NCBI RefSeq assembly: GCF_039697315.1
Contig: NZ_CP155619.1
Location: forward strand, 1,488,001-1,552,000
Direction: 5' to 3'
DNA length: 64,000 nt
From: Pseudomonas abietaniphila
GTDB taxonomy: Bacteria > Pseudomonadota > Gammaproteobacteria > Pseudomonadales > Pseudomonadaceae
Positions 1 through 11,233 of this stretch are shown piece after piece (positions within the stretch are counted from its first letter, which is position 1; every line of letters starts with the position of its first letter). The notes beneath the pieces were generated by a model. The model saw nothing but the letters and a program-made list of their open reading frames with translations. It was not told where the DNA came from and searched no databases. Position numbers and translations under genes: made by a program.

Positions 1-609
1 TGGCTTGCTCAAACGCCTCAGCATTTCAGGTAACGCAGTCATGATCGGTTGCAAGGCCTGTACCAGCACCGGGCATTGGTCGATGGCGATGATGTCCTGA
101 CTGGACGCGGCACGAAATCCGACATCGAGGCGTTTGCCTCTGGCGTCCCAGCGAACGGCGACGCGGGCACGCCGACGGTAGGCGAACTCGTCTCCGGTCA
201 GGGGCGCGGCCCACTCGTCGGGCTCGACACCGGCCACGCGGCTGTACTGCTCCGCGAGCATGCGCTGTTTCAGGGCAAGCTGTTCGTCGTGGGGCATCTG
301 CTGCACGCTGCAACCGCCACAGCGGCCGAAGTGCGGGCACGGTGCCGGACGGCGCAAAGGGCTGGCGGTGAACACACGCTCGGTGCGCGCCTCGACCACT
401 TTGCCGTGGGCGCCAAGCACACGGGCTTCCACCTCTTCGCCGGCCAGAGAGCCCGCCACGAACCAGGTGCGACCCTCGACAAAACCGATGCCGCGGCCGT
501 CGTTGGACAGCCGCTCGATGGTCAGACGTTGTTTTTTACCGGTAGGAACCTGCGTTGTCCGGGTGCCACCGCTGGGCTGGAAACGCAGGCTTTTATCACG
601 CTTGGCCAT
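1..609 (-). CDS. rlmD: 23S rRNA (uracil-5-)-methyltransferase RlmD, 5' part only
   Basis: The first 203 residues are present; the gene runs off the left edge, so the SAM-binding and catalytic domain are not seen. RlmD-family enzymes methylate U1939 of 23S rRNA using SAM and carry a 4Fe-4S cluster. What is visible fits: a basic N-terminus ([10 protein letters not shown]), a TRAM-like RNA-binding domain at about residues 20-80, and the cluster cysteines Cys91, Cys97 and Cys100 in [10 protein letters not shown], with Cys179 as the likely fourth ligand. The ATG shares one base with the cysM stop codon, so the two genes are probably cotranscribed from the cysM promoter. The cysM-rlmD order is the same as in P. 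aeruginosa. Confidence 0.93.
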   Translation of the reverse strand, partial: MAKRDKSLRFQPSGGTRTTQVPTGKKQRLTIERLSNDGRGIGFVEGRTWFVAGSLAGEEVEARVLGAHGKVVEARTERVFTASPLRRPAPCPHFGRCGGCSVQQMPHDEQLALKQRMLAEQYSRVAGVEPDEWAAPLTGDEFAYRRRARVAVRWDARGKRLDVGFRAASSQDIIAIDQCPVLVQALQPIMTALPEMLRRLSKP

Positions 610-1511
610 CAGTTGGGCGCATCGTAGACACCGGTCGACAGGTAACGGTCGCCACGGTCACAGATGATCGCGACCATGACCGCATTCTCGACTTCCCGGG
701 ACAGACGCAACATGCCAGCGACGGAACCGCCAGACGACACGCCACAGAAGATGCCTTCTTCACGGGCCAGACGCCGCATGACGTCTTCGGCTTCGCTCTG
801 AGCCATGTCCATGATCCGGTCGACGCGCTCGGCCTGATAGATCTTCGGCAGGTATTCCTGCGGCCAGCGACGAATGCCGGGAATCGCCGAGCCGTCCATG
901 GGCTGCAGGCCGACGATCTGGATGTTCGGGTTTTGTTCCTTCAGGTAACGCGAGGTGCCCATGATGGTGCCGGTGGTGCCCATGGAACTCACGAAGTGAG
1001 TGATGGTGCCGCCGGTCTGCCGCCAGATTTCCGGGCCGGTGCCGACGTAGTGAGCTTCCGGATTGTCGCCATTGGCAAACTGATCCAGCACCTTGCCACG
1101 GCCTTCGGCCTGCATGCGCTCTGCGAGGTCACGCGCGCCTTCCATGCCCTCTTCCTTGCTGACGAGAATCAGCTCGGCGCCATAGGCGGTCATCGCCGCC
1201 TTGCGCTCGGCACTGGAGTTGTCGGGCATGATCAGGACCATGCGATAACCCTTGATCGCCGCAGCCATGGCCAGGGCGATGCCGGTGTTTCCGGAGGTGG
1301 CTTCGATCAGGGTATCGCCCGGATGGATCTGTCCACGCAGTTCGGCGCGGGTGATCATCGACAGTGCCGGGCGATCCTTCACGGAGCCGGCCGGGTTATT
1401 GCCTTCAAGCTTGAGCAGCAACGTGTTGCTGGTGTTCCCGGCCATGCGTTGCAGACGCACCAGCGGGGTGTTGCCGACGCAATCGGCGATGGTTTGATAC
1501 TGCAGGGTCAT
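609..1511 (-). CDS. cysM: Cysteine synthase B
   Basis: O-acetylserine sulfhydrylase of the CysM type (300 aa, usual length), a PLP enzyme making cysteine from O-acetylserine and sulfide or thiosulfate. The PLP lysine is Lys45 in AGSVKDRPA, and the phosphate-binding loop is seen as TSGNTG near residues 73-78. The C-terminal [10 protein letters not shown] segment is also typical. It shares one base with the downstream rlmD start (TGATG). The upstream 160 bases hold its promoter. In P. aeruginosa pirA-pirS-pirR lies next to cysM; here pirS follows directly and pirA is absent. Confidence 0.96.
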   Translation of the reverse strand: MTLQYQTIADCVGNTPLVRLQRMAGNTSNTLLLKLEGNNPAGSVKDRPALSMITRAELRGQIHPGDTLIEATSGNTGIALAMAAAIKGYRMVLIMPDNSSAERKAAMTAYGAELILVSKEEGMEGARDLAERMQAEGRGKVLDQFANGDNPEAHYVGTGPEIWRQTGGTITHFVSSMGTTGTIMGTSRYLKEQNPNIQIVGLQPMDGSAIPGIRRWPQEYLPKIYQAERVDRIMDMAQSEAEDVMRRLAREEGIFCGVSSGGSVAGMLRLSREVENAVMVAIICDRGDRYLSTGVYDAPN

Positions 1512-1570
1512 GGCGTGTTCGCGATCCAGACGTGCGGGGGTCGCCTATCATACCGGCAATCGCTCCAAGC

Positions 1571-1599
1571 CCATATCACGCAAAGTGAGTTGGATATGG
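1571..1599. repeat. Inverted repeat upstream of cysM
   Basis: CCATATC at 1571-1577 is mirrored by GATATGG at 1593-1599, with an inner TCAC/GTGA pair (TCACGCAAAGTGA). It lies about 60 bases upstream of the cysM ATG, a position that suits an operator or a leader hairpin. No regulator can be assigned from sequence alone. Confidence 0.35.
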
Positions 1600-1651
1600 C
1601 GAAAAGGAATAAGGGTGCTGAAATCTCAAGCCGCGCGCACGTCCCACAGAA

Positions 1652-1668
1652 TCGGGGTACAACCCCGA
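1652..1668 (-). terminator. Short hairpin just after pirS
   Basis: TCGGGGT (1652-1658) pairs perfectly with ACCCCGA (1662-1668) around a three-base loop, right behind the pirS stop. There is no clear U-run, so intrinsic termination is possible but weak. Confidence 0.35.
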
Positions 1669-1669
1669 C

Positions 1670-3049
1670 TCAAACAACCGCTTCGAACTCGCGCGCCGGT
1701 AGTCGCATGATCATCCGCAACCCGTGCGCCGTGTTCTCGGCCCACAAGTCGCCGCCCTGAAGCCGCAGCGAGTTGCGCGCGATGCTCAGGCCCAGTCCGA
1801 AGCCGCCGTCACCCGGTCGAGCGCCATCAAGGCGAATGAAGGGTGCAAAGATCCGTTCCAGGTCGCTGTCGTCGACACCACCGCCCTGGTCTTCCAGCCA
1901 CAGCAGCCAGTCGTCACCGTCACGCCGCCCGCCAAGACGCACGATGCCTTCGGGCGGTGAGTGACGTATGGCGTTGCGCAGAATGTTTTCCAGCGCCTGT
2001 GCCAAGGTGTTGAGATGGCCGCGCACCCAGCATTGGCTGTCCAGGTCGCACACCAACTGACGAGAAGGCCAGCAGCTTTCGAAACAGGCGTTGTCCACCA
2101 GCATGTCCCACAAGGCCAGGACCTCGATGTCCTCATCCGGCAGTTTCTCCCGCTCAGCGTCCAGCCAGGCCAAGTGCAAGGTGTCATCCACCAGCCGACG
2201 CATGCCTTCGACTTCACGGCTCAAACGTTCGCGCAACTCAGGGAGGCTTTGTTCGCTGTCACACGCCACACGGAGCCGACTCAGGGGAGTGCGCAACTCG
2301 TGGGACAGGTCGCGCAGCAACTGTTGCTGAATCTGCACGGTGGACTGCAAGCGGCTGGCCATGTGATCGAATGCCCGGTTGAGCTCGCCCAGTTCGTCCT
2401 GACGCGATGTCATTTGCGCTGACAAGCGGTTGGAGAGGCGGTCGGCACGCCAGGCGTTGGCTTGTTCGCGCAGTTGATTGAGCGGACGAATCAGCAAGCG
2501 GTACAGCCCCACGCACAACAGCAGGGTGAACAACGCCGGGATCACCACGCTGGTCAGCATCTGCCAGACCAACGCATATCGCCCCGGCTTGAAGCGCTCG
2601 GGCAATTCGATGACCAGACTGCCCGCGCTGGGCAGGTCAGGGAATGGAATCTTCAGCCAGGGCATGGTTTTTTGACGCCTGCTCATGGGCCAGTCGACGC
2701 CGCGCATGAACGTCAGACGCTGCATCTGACTGTCATCCAGGGGCACGCTGCTCAGCGAATGCAAGTCACGGCCGATCACCCCGACCCAACCCGGTTCCTG
2801 AAGACGGATCTCTTGCAGCCAACGGTCTACTCCGCGCTGGCCGCCTGCACGCCAGGCTTGCTCAGCCTCGGCGGCATAACCGTTGAGCACCTGACGGGCA
2901 TCCGCCGTCAGGTAGGCGTTCTGGGTTTCGACGTAACGGCCCCAGTACCAACTGAGCCCGATCATCAGCAAGCAGAACCCCACCAGCAGGAAGGCCAGTT
3001 TCCAGAACAGCGAGTGCCTGCCCGGCAGGCGTGAACGCTGCTCACGCAT
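1670..3049 (-). CDS. pirS: Sensor histidine kinase, PirS/PfeS type
   Basis: Inner-membrane histidine kinase of 459 aa. Membrane spans are at about residues 15-36 and 160-184, flanking a periplasmic sensor region. A HAMP-like linker follows, then the phospho-acceptor His250 in LRDLSHELRTPLSRLR. The ATPase domain has EDQGGGVDDS and GGFGLGLSIARN. Its start overlaps the pirR end by 8 bases, so the pair is translationally coupled. Position between cysM and gacS matches P. aeruginosa pirS, whose product senses ferric-enterobactin-type siderophore uptake through PirA. The cognate receptor gene is missing here, so the present signal is unknown. Confidence 0.85.
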   Translation of the reverse strand: MREQRSRLPGRHSLFWKLAFLLVGFCLLMIGLSWYWGRYVETQNAYLTADARQVLNGYAAEAEQAWRAGGQRGVDRWLQEIRLQEPGWVGVIGRDLHSLSSVPLDDSQMQRLTFMRGVDWPMSRRQKTMPWLKIPFPDLPSAGSLVIELPERFKPGRYALVWQMLTSVVIPALFTLLLCVGLYRLLIRPLNQLREQANAWRADRLSNRLSAQMTSRQDELGELNRAFDHMASRLQSTVQIQQQLLRDLSHELRTPLSRLRVACDSEQSLPELRERLSREVEGMRRLVDDTLHLAWLDAEREKLPDEDIEVLALWDMLVDNACFESCWPSRQLVCDLDSQCWVRGHLNTLAQALENILRNAIRHSPPEGIVRLGGRRDGDDWLLWLEDQGGGVDDSDLERIFAPFIRLDGARPGDGGFGLGLSIARNSLRLQGGDLWAENTAHGLRMIMRLPAREFEAVV

Positions 3050-3773
3050 CCGGTTCGGCTTCCGTCAGCACATAGCCTTTGCCCCACACCGTGCGCACCT
3101 GATGCGCTTCGTAGCCGATGGCCTTGAGTTTGCGACGAATCTGGCTGATGTGCATGTCCAGGCTTCGGTCATGCTGCGCGTAGCCACGCTGCAGGACATG
3201 CTGATAAAGGAAGGGCTTGCTGAGCACGTCCTCCGGATTGCGCCACAGGGTTTCCAGCAATCGGTATTCGCTGGGCGTCAGCTGCGCAGCCTTGCGACCG
3301 AAGCTGACATCGCACAGGCCCTCGTCGAACCGCAGTTCATCCGGGCGTGGCGCGGCGGCTGCAGCGACCGGGGTGTGAAAGCGACGCTCAAGCTCCACCC
3401 GACGCAAGATCGCTTCGATACGGACCCGCAATTCATCGACGCTGAAGGGTTTGGGCAGATAATCGTCCGCCCCGTTGCGAAAACCGGTGATGCGATCGGC
3501 TTCGGCCCCAAGCGCGGACATCAGAATGATCGGCATCGTATGGCGACGACGCAGGCGGGACAAAATGTCCAGGCCGTTCATGCCCGGCAGCAGGATGTCC
3601 ATCAGGATCACGTCGAAGGGCTCACGCTGGGCACGTTCCAGTCCTTCCGCACCGTTCTGGCACCAGGTGACGTGGAAACCGCAACGGCCCAGCGAGTCGT
3701 GTACAAACGCACCGAGCACGGGATCGTCCTCGATGGCGAGTATGCTGGGGCGGTGAATGATGGCGGGATTCAT
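3042..3773 (-). CDS. pirR: OmpR-family response regulator, PirR/PfeR type
   Basis: Response regulator of 243 aa that should be phosphorylated by the overlapping kinase gene product. Receiver residues visible are Asp16/Asp17, the phospho-acceptor Asp59 (ILMDILLPGMNG) and Lys108 (PKPF). A winged-helix DNA-binding domain fills residues about 145-240 (RSLDMHISQIRRKLK, VWGKGYVLTE). The gene is read away from gacS. Synteny supports PirR, an activator of siderophore-receptor genes in P. aeruginosa. With pirA absent nearby, its targets must lie elsewhere. Confidence 0.85.
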   Translation of the reverse strand: MNPAIIHRPSILAIEDDPVLGAFVHDSLGRCGFHVTWCQNGAEGLERAQREPFDVILMDILLPGMNGLDILSRLRRRHTMPIILMSALGAEADRITGFRNGADDYLPKPFSVDELRVRIEAILRRVELERRFHTPVAAAAAPRPDELRFDEGLCDVSFGRKAAQLTPSEYRLLETLWRNPEDVLSKPFLYQHVLQRGYAQHDRSLDMHISQIRRKLKAIGYEAHQVRTVWGKGYVLTEAEPDA

Positions 3774-4015
3774 TGGCGTCTGCGACTGATTCTCAGGACG
3801 CGATTATTCAAGATTGCGCGGCTACCGGCAATGGTGACTGATCGACAAGCGTTGTCAGTGTATTCGCTGACCACCATTTAGCCGGGATTAGCCGCGCGCA
3901 AGTGGCTACACTGCGCACATCACCAAAGGCGCTTTGCAGCGAAGAACAGGCAACCATGGCGCAGGTCTTGCTAAACGCCCTGTGTACGTGACTCAAGATT
4001 GCCGGAGAAAACAGT

Positions 4016-6769
4016 GTGCTGACCAAACTGGGCATTAAAGGCCGCGTATTGCTGCTGACCCTGCTCCCGGCCTGCCTCATGGCGGCGCTGCTGGGCGGTT
4101 ATTTCACCTGGATGCAACTTTCGGAGTTGCAGACCCAGTTGCTCAAGCGCGGCGAAATGATCGCCAACGAGCTGGCCCCGCTCTCTGCCACCGCCCTGGC
4201 CAGCAGCGACAAGGCGATGCTCGAACGCATCGCAGGCCAGGTGCTGGAACAGGCCGATGTGCGCGCGGTGTCCTTCCTCGACGCTGACCGCAACCCGCTC
4301 GCCCACGCGGGTCCGACCATGATCAATCAGCCGCCGGTCGGCAACAGCACGCACATGCTGCAACGCTCCGACAACGACGCCACGCGCTACCTGATGCCCG
4401 TGTTCGGGCGCAATCGCCACCTGACCGGCGACGTCGTTCCGGCCGAGGCCGACCGTTTGCTGGGCTGGGTGGAACTGGAACTGTCCCACAGCGGCACGCT
4501 GCTGCGCGGCTATCGCAGCCTGTTTGCCAGCCTGATACTGATCGTTGTCGGGCTAGGCCTGACCGCCAGCCTGGCCTTGCGCATGAGCCGCACCATCAAC
4601 GGCCCCATTGCGCAGATCAAACAGGTCGTGGCCCAACTGAAGGACGGCAATCTGGAAGCCCGCTTGCCGCCGATGGGCAGCAACGAACTGGACGAACTCG
4701 CCTCCGGCATCAACCGCATGGCCGCAACCCTGCAGAATGCGCAGGAAGAACTGCAGCACAACATCGAGCAGGCCACCGAAGACGTTCGCCAGAATCTGGA
4801 AACCATCGAGATCCAGAACATCGAGCTGGACCTGGCGCGCAAAGAAGCACTGGAAGCCAGCCGGATCAAGTCCGAATTCCTGGCCAACATGAGTCACGAG
4901 ATTCGCACGCCGCTCAACGGGATTCTTGGCTTCACTCACCTTTTGCAGAAGAGCGAACTGACGCCGCGCCAGCACGACTACCTGGGCACCATCGAAAAAT
5001 CCGCCGACAGCCTGCTGAGCATCATCAACGAGATCCTCGACTTTTCGAAGATCGAGGCCGGCAAACTGGTGCTCGACGCGATCCCGTTCAACCTGCGCGA
5101 CCTGCTGCAAGACACCCTGACCATTCTTGCTCCCGCGGCCCACGCCAAGCAGCTGGAGCTGGTGAGCCTGGTCTATCGCGACACGCCGTTGTCGCTGGTG
5201 GGCGACCCGCTGCGACTCAAGCAGATCCTCACCAACCTGGTGAGCAATGCCATCAAATTTACCCGTGAAGGCACCATCGTCGCGCGGGCCATGCTCGAAG
5301 ACGAGCAGGACGACAAGGTCCAGCTGCGCATCAGCGTGCAGGACACCGGCATCGGCCTGTCCAGCCAGGACGTGCGTGCCCTGTTTCAGGCGTTCAGTCA
5401 GGCGGACAATTCGCTGTCGCGTCATTCCGGCGGCACCGGCCTGGGGCTGGTGATTTCCAAGCGGCTGATCGAGCAGATGGGTGGCGAGATCGGCGTGGAA
5501 AGCACCCCCGGCGAAGGCTCGGAATTCTGGATCAGCGTGACCTTGCCGAAAACCCGCGACGATCTCGAAGACCTGCCTGCCCCTCCGTTGATGGGTCGCC
5601 GCGTGGCGGTACTGGAACATCACGACCTGGCGCGTCAGGCACTGGAACACCAACTGGAAGATTGCGGCCTGCAGCCGATGGTGTTCAACAACCTGGAAAA
5701 CCTGATCAATGGCGTGACCGTGGTGCATCAGACGCCGCACGCCATCGACATGGCCGTGCTGGGTGTCACTGCCCACGAACTGCCACCCGAGCGTCTGCGT
5801 CAGCAGATCTGGGACCTTGAGAACCTGGACTGCAAAGTGCTGGTGCTGTGCCCGACGACGGAGCAGGCGCTCTATCAAGTCTCGGTGCCGGACGCTTACA
5901 GCCAGTTGCAGGCCAAGCCGGCGTGTACGCGTAAATTGCGCCGCGCGCTGTCGGAACTGATCAACCCCAAGCAGCTGCGCAACGAGGTGCCCGAACCCCT
6001 GTCGAGCCGACCGCCGCGGATTCTCTGTGTCGACGACAACCCGGCCAACCTGTTGCTGGTGCAAACGCTGCTCGAAGACATGGGCGCCAAAGTGCTCGCG
6101 GTGGACAGCGGCTATGCCGCCGTTCAGGCGGTGCAGGAAGACACCTTCGATCTGGTGTTGATGGACGTGCAGATGCCCGGCATGGACGGGCGCCAGGCCA
6201 CCGAGGCGATTCGCAGCTGGGAACTGGAACGTCAGGCGACCTCGCTGCCGATCGTCGCCCTCACCGCCCACGCCATGGCCAACGAGAAGCGTGCGCTGCT
6301 GCAGAGCGGCATGGACGACTACCTGACCAAGCCGATCAGCGAGCGTCAGCTGGCACAAGTCGTACTGAAATGGACCGGTCTTGCGCTGCGCAATCAGGCG
6401 CCGGAGCGCCACCCTGAAATCAGTCAGGGCAGCGTCAATCTTCAAGTGCTGGATCACGAGGAAGGTTTGCGTCTGGCCGCCGGCAAGGCCGATCTGGCCG
6501 CCGACATGCTGGCGATGCTGCTGGCGTCACTGGAAACCGACCGCGAGGCCATTCAGGCCGCACGCGAGGCGGGTGATCATGTGGCCCTGATCGAGCGGGT
6601 CCATCGCCTGCACGGCGCGACCCGCTACTGTGGCGTGCCACAACTGCGCGCCGCCTGCCAGCGCAGCGAAACCCTGCTCAAACAGGACTCGCCGGACAGC
6701 GACAAAGCGCTCAATGATCTGGAGAAAGCGATCACGCGGCTGGAGATCGAGGCGCGGGTGAGTGCGTGA
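4016..6769 (+). CDS. gacS: Hybrid sensor kinase GacS
   Basis: Global-activator hybrid kinase (917 aa) of the Gac/Rsm pathway, controlling secondary metabolism and biofilm genes through GacA and small RNAs. The GTG start is preceded by CCGGAGA, and the N-terminus [17 protein letters not shown] matches GacS. Domain order: membrane span at about 10-30, periplasmic region, second span at about 165-188, HAMP, HisKA with His294 ([12 protein letters not shown]), HATPase ([12 protein letters not shown]), a degenerate receiver, an intact receiver with Asp717 ([13 protein letters not shown]), and a C-terminal Hpt domain with His863 ([12 protein letters not shown]). The downstream neighbour ldhA matches P. 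aeruginosa. Confidence 0.97.
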   Translation: MLTKLGIKGRVLLLTLLPACLMAALLGGYFTWMQLSELQTQLLKRGEMIANELAPLSATALASSDKAMLERIAGQVLEQADVRAVSFLDADRNPLAHAGPTMINQPPVGNSTHMLQRSDNDATRYLMPVFGRNRHLTGDVVPAEADRLLGWVELELSHSGTLLRGYRSLFASLILIVVGLGLTASLALRMSRTINGPIAQIKQVVAQLKDGNLEARLPPMGSNELDELASGINRMAATLQNAQEELQHNIEQATEDVRQNLETIEIQNIELDLARKEALEASRIKSEFLANMSHEIRTPLNGILGFTHLLQKSELTPRQHDYLGTIEKSADSLLSIINEILDFSKIEAGKLVLDAIPFNLRDLLQDTLTILAPAAHAKQLELVSLVYRDTPLSLVGDPLRLKQILTNLVSNAIKFTREGTIVARAMLEDEQDDKVQLRISVQDTGIGLSSQDVRALFQAFSQADNSLSRHSGGTGLGLVISKRLIEQMGGEIGVESTPGEGSEFWISVTLPKTRDDLEDLPAPPLMGRRVAVLEHHDLARQALEHQLEDCGLQPMVFNNLENLINGVTVVHQTPHAIDMAVLGVTAHELPPERLRQQIWDLENLDCKVLVLCPTTEQALYQVSVPDAYSQLQAKPACTRKLRRALSELINPKQLRNEVPEPLSSRPPRILCVDDNPANLLLVQTLLEDMGAKVLAVDSGYAAVQAVQEDTFDLVLMDVQMPGMDGRQATEAIRSWELERQATSLPIVALTAHAMANEKRALLQSGMDDYLTKPISERQLAQVVLKWTGLALRNQAPERHPEISQGSVNLQVLDHEEGLRLAAGKADLAADMLAMLLASLETDREAIQAAREAGDHVALIERVHRLHGATRYCGVPQLRAACQRSETLLKQDSPDSDKALNDLEKAITRLEIEARVSA

Positions 6770-6936
6770 TGTGGGTCAGTGCGCCGTCGAGTCGAAATGG
6801 ATGAATATCCCGTAAGCGCGCTAGCCCGCGATTCGGTGGTGAATCCAAAACATGTGCGTCAGATGTACCGGCCATTCGCGGGCAAGCGCCTGCAACAGTG
6901 ATGGGTTGACTGCGAGACTTCTAGAAAGGAACCACG

Positions 6937-7920
6937 ATGCGCACCCTCCTCTACAGCAGCCAGACCTACGACCGTGACAGCTTCCTCTCGGCCGATGCGC
7001 CCGCTGACATCGAGTTGCACTTCCAGCCTGCACGGCTGACGCTGGACACGGTCGCCCTTGCGGACCAATACCCGGTGGTCTGCGCGTTTATCAATGACGA
7101 CCTGAGCGCGCCCGTGCTTGAACGCCTGGCGGCGGGCGGCACGAAACTGATCGCGTTGCGCTCGGCGGGTTTTAACCATGTCGACCTGCCGACCGCCCAA
7201 CGCCTGGGCCTAAGCGTCGTTCGCGTCCCGGCGTACTCACCCCATGCCGTCGCCGAACACGCCGTGGCCTTGATCCTGTCGCTCAATCGCCACCTGCACC
7301 GCGCCTACAACCGCACCCGCGATGGGGATTTCACTCTGCACGGGCTGACCGGGTTCGACCTGGTCGGCAAGACCGTGGGTGTGGTCGGCACCGGGCAGAT
7401 CGGCGCGACCTTCGCGCGGATCATGTCCGGCTTCGGCTGTCAGTTGCTGGCGTATGACCCCTTCCCCAACCCCCAGGTCGAAGCGCTGGGCGCACGGTAT
7501 CTGCCGCTGGATCAACTGCTGGCCGAGGCGCAGATCGTCAGCCTGCATTGCCCGCTCAACGAGCACACCCGCCATCTGATCAATCAGACGTCGCTGCAGC
7601 GCATGCAACGCGGTGCCATGCTGATCAACACCGGTCGCGGCGCGCTGGTCGATACGCCCGCGCTGATCGAGGCGCTGAAGAGCGGGCAATTGGGTTATCT
7701 CGGGCTGGACGTGTACGAGGAAGAAGCGCAACTGTTCTTCGAAGATCGCTCGGACCTGCCGTTGCAGGACGACGTGCTCGCACGCCTGCTGACATTTCCC
7801 AACGTGGTGGTGACGGCGCATCAGGCCTTCCTGACCAAAGAAGCACTGGGTGCGATTGCGCAGACGACGCTGGATAACATCATGGGTTGGGCAGCGGGGA
7901 CTCCGCAAAACAGTGTCTGA
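6937..7920 (+). CDS. ldhA: D-lactate dehydrogenase (fermentative, NAD-dependent)
   Basis: D-isomer-specific 2-hydroxyacid dehydrogenase of 327 aa, reducing pyruvate to D-lactate with NADH in the cytosol. The Rossmann motif GTGQIG is at residues 151-156, the substrate arginine is in NTGRGALVDT, and the catalytic histidine is His295 in VTAHQAFLT. A good ribosome site (AGAAAGGAA) precedes the ATG. The position after gacS is the same as in P. aeruginosa. A REPIN separates it from the next gene. Confidence 0.93.
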   Translation: MRTLLYSSQTYDRDSFLSADAPADIELHFQPARLTLDTVALADQYPVVCAFINDDLSAPVLERLAAGGTKLIALRSAGFNHVDLPTAQRLGLSVVRVPAYSPHAVAEHAVALILSLNRHLHRAYNRTRDGDFTLHGLTGFDLVGKTVGVVGTGQIGATFARIMSGFGCQLLAYDPFPNPQVEALGARYLPLDQLLAEAQIVSLHCPLNEHTRHLINQTSLQRMQRGAMLINTGRGALVDTPALIEALKSGQLGYLGLDVYEEEAQLFFEDRSDLPLQDDVLARLLTFPNVVVTAHQAFLTKEALGAIAQTTLDNIMGWAAGTPQNSV

Positions 7921-7962
7921 ACCACTGCTCACCCCAACGAACAACCTTCTGTGAACACGGCA

Positions 7963-8055
7963 CCTGTAGGAGCGAATTCATTCGCGAAACATCTTTCAGG
8001 CGACGGTAATGTGTCGACTGTACGGACGTCTCGCGAATGAATTCGCTCCCACAGG
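7963..8055. repeat. REPIN (GCGAATTCATTCGCGA type)
   Basis: Two inverted REP halves (GTAGGAGCGAATTCATTCGC and its mirror ending in CTCCCACAGG) separated by about 40 bases. Copies of the same family are at 18705, 22705 and 36414. Confidence 0.85.
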
Positions 8056-8152
8056 CGTTCGTATTTAACCTCACGATGCCAACCGGGCCGCCCACCGGCA
8101 GCGGGCATCGGCGATCTAAAGTGTTAGCATGCGCGCCTATTTGGAGACCCCC

Positions 8153-8590
8153 ATGGCAGAACACGATTTTCGCTACAGCATGCTCACCCCGCAACACACC
8201 CTGATCGAATGCCGCAGCCTGGCCATCGGCCGCTATCAAGTGACCGGCAACGGCGGCTCGATCAAGCACGACGATGTGCTGCTGGTCACCGTCAAAGGCA
8301 GCAAAGACCTGTACATGCGCCTGAACGTGGAAAAAGTCCGTCACCTGATCAACCCACCCGGGCAATGGGTGGCCGTCGCCAATGGTCCGGCGTTCACCGA
8401 GCTGGCGATCCATCAGTGGAAGGTCAACTGCAACGGGTGCGGCAAAGAGCAGGACATCGAGTTCATGGTCGACGGCAAGGACGGCAAGAAAGCCTTGAAA
8501 CCTGCCGCCACCGCGCGCATTGCCGAACTGGGCTGGAAAACCGTCGGTGAGCACCACCTGTGCCCGGCCTGCGCGAAAAAAGCCGCATGA
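8153..8590 (+). CDS. Conserved Pseudomonas protein with two zinc-knuckle Cys pairs
   Basis: Product of 145 aa with no recognised enzymatic function. The start at 8153 is chosen over an upstream in-frame ATG because GGAG sits at 8142-8145. Cys pairs CNGCG (near residue 97) and CPAC (near residue 139) look like a four-cysteine zinc site. There is no signal peptide or membrane span, so the protein is probably cytosolic. Its stop overlaps the next start (ATGA), giving a two-gene unit with the META lipoprotein. Confidence 0.8.
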   Translation: MAEHDFRYSMLTPQHTLIECRSLAIGRYQVTGNGGSIKHDDVLLVTVKGSKDLYMRLNVEKVRHLINPPGQWVAVANGPAFTELAIHQWKVNCNGCGKEQDIEFMVDGKDGKKALKPAATARIAELGWKTVGEHHLCPACAKKAA

Positions 8591-8991
8591 AATCGCGTGT
8601 GCTGACCGTGCTCGCGGCCGCCGCGCTGGCGGGTTGTGCAACCGACACCGACGCGCTCAAGCGTGATCACGGTTATGTGCTGGAGTGGATTGGCGAACGT
8701 CCGCTGATCGACAACAGCCACTTGACGATGACCCTGGGCAACGATGGCCGCGCCTACGGCAATGCGGGGTGTAACCACTGGTTCGCGTCGTACCGGCTGG
8801 AAGGCGACAGCCTTAGCTTCGGCCCGGTGGGCAGCACCCGCAAGCTTTGCGCACCGGCATTGATGGAACAGGAACACCGCTTCCTGGACGCCATGGGCCA
8901 GGTTCAGCGGTGGGATGTGTCAGAGGTTGAGCAGCTGCAGCTGTGGCCTGCGCAAGGGTTGCCGCTGCGGTTCTGGCCGGAAGAAGACTAA
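8587..8991 (+). CDS. META-domain (HslJ-like) lipoprotein
   Basis: Lipoprotein of 134 aa. The signal peptide ends in ALAGC, making Cys17 the lipidated residue, so the mature protein is membrane-anchored. The rest (YVLEWIGERPLID, GNAGCNHWFASY) is the META/HslJ fold, a family linked to stress and heat-shock responses but without a defined biochemical activity. The start at 8587 gives an ATGA overlap with the gene before it and places the signal sequence at the N-terminus. Confidence 0.85.
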   Translation: MKSRVLTVLAAAALAGCATDTDALKRDHGYVLEWIGERPLIDNSHLTMTLGNDGRAYGNAGCNHWFASYRLEGDSLSFGPVGSTRKLCAPALMEQEHRFLDAMGQVQRWDVSEVEQLQLWPAQGLPLRFWPEED

Positions 8992-9010
8992 GCCACGTCA
9001 CTACGCACAC

Positions 9011-9118
9011 TGTAGGAGCGTGGCTGGTGTCTGGGCCGCATCCGGACGATTGCGGCGGATCAGCCGCTCATCTATCGCCTGACACACCGCAATCGCGGGA
9101 CAAGCCACGCTCCTACAG
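9011..9118. repeat. REPIN (GTGGCTTGTCCCGCGA type, mixed)
   Basis: The right arm ends in CGCGGGACAAGCCACGCTCC. The left arm starts as GTAGGAGCGTGGCTGG and then follows the TCTGGGCCGCATCCGGACGA family, so the two halves come from different REP families. It lies between two convergent genes. Confidence 0.75.
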
Positions 9119-9140
9119 TTGAAATACGTGGCCAGCCAGC

Positions 9141-9608
9141 TCAGCCCTTCCCTTTCAACTCCGCCAGTTTCTGGGCGACGCCTGCGGCGGTCTGTTCGCC
9201 CATCAACTGCTCACGGACCTTGCCCTTGTCGTCGATGATGTACGTCACCGGCAGCGCCTCGCTCTTGGGCAGGTCGTATTGCTCGGCCGGGTCCTGCGCC
9301 AGCACGGTGAACTTGATGCCCAGCGCATTGCTGGCGGTTTTCAGGTCTTCACCCTGCAGGTTGTCGAAATTGACCCCGAACACGCTGACCTTCTGGCCGC
9401 TCATCTGCTCGGAGAGTTTGTTCAGTTCCGGGATTTCCGTGCGGCACGGGCCACACCATTCCGCCCAGTAGTTGACCACCAGCCAATGCTTGTCGACGCG
9501 GTCGCTGGCGACCTTCTGACCGTTCTGGTCAGTCCCCAGATCCACGCCACACCCGCTGAGCAATACACTCCCGATAAGCGCTAACGCCGCTGCCAACCGC
9601 CTTGCCAT
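9141..9608 (-). CDS. TlpA-family thioredoxin-like lipoprotein
   Basis: Thioredoxin-fold protein of 155 aa. A lipoprotein signal (LLSGC, Cys20) puts it on the periplasmic side of a membrane. The redox motif is W51-C-G-P-C55, and the cis-proline region is ALPVTYIID. TlpA-type proteins reduce periplasmic disulfides, often for cytochrome maturation. No cytochrome genes are nearby, so the substrate is unknown. Confidence 0.9.
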   Translation of the reverse strand: MARRLAAALALIGSVLLSGCGVDLGTDQNGQKVASDRVDKHWLVVNYWAEWCGPCRTEIPELNKLSEQMSGQKVSVFGVNFDNLQGEDLKTASNALGIKFTVLAQDPAEQYDLPKSEALPVTYIIDDKGKVREQLMGEQTAAGVAQKLAELKGKG

Positions 9609-9709
9609 GATGCTTGTTCCTTTTAGAGAGACGCGACGCAGACCTGATGTTCGTCCGGGTCGTCACCTATGTAGAATAGCCGCCACCTCACGCAAGATGC
9701 GACCTGCAA

Positions 9710-11071
<1,362 letters not shown>

Positions 11072-11100
11072 CACGTAGCTCTCAACTGTATCGCCGCCCC

Positions 11101-11196
11101 CCTGTGGGAGCGAGCTTGCTCGCGAAAGGGCCGTGTCTGGCAAAGAAAATGTAATGGGTGCAAGGCCGTCTTCGCGAGCAAGCTCGCTCCCACAGG
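11101..11196. repeat. REPIN (GCGAGCTTGCTCGCGA type)
   Basis: Inverted halves GTGGGAGCGAGCTTGCTCGC and its mirror, about 50 bases apart, between the DUF2069 gene and the Tag-like gene. Confidence 0.85.
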
Positions 11197-11233
11197 TCGT
11201 GTGTTGCACCTGAAATCTGTTTTTGGAGAGGGC

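Noticed and set aside
4553..6457. 634-codon open frame antisense to gacS
   Set aside because: His/Gln-rich shadow of the gacS reading frame.
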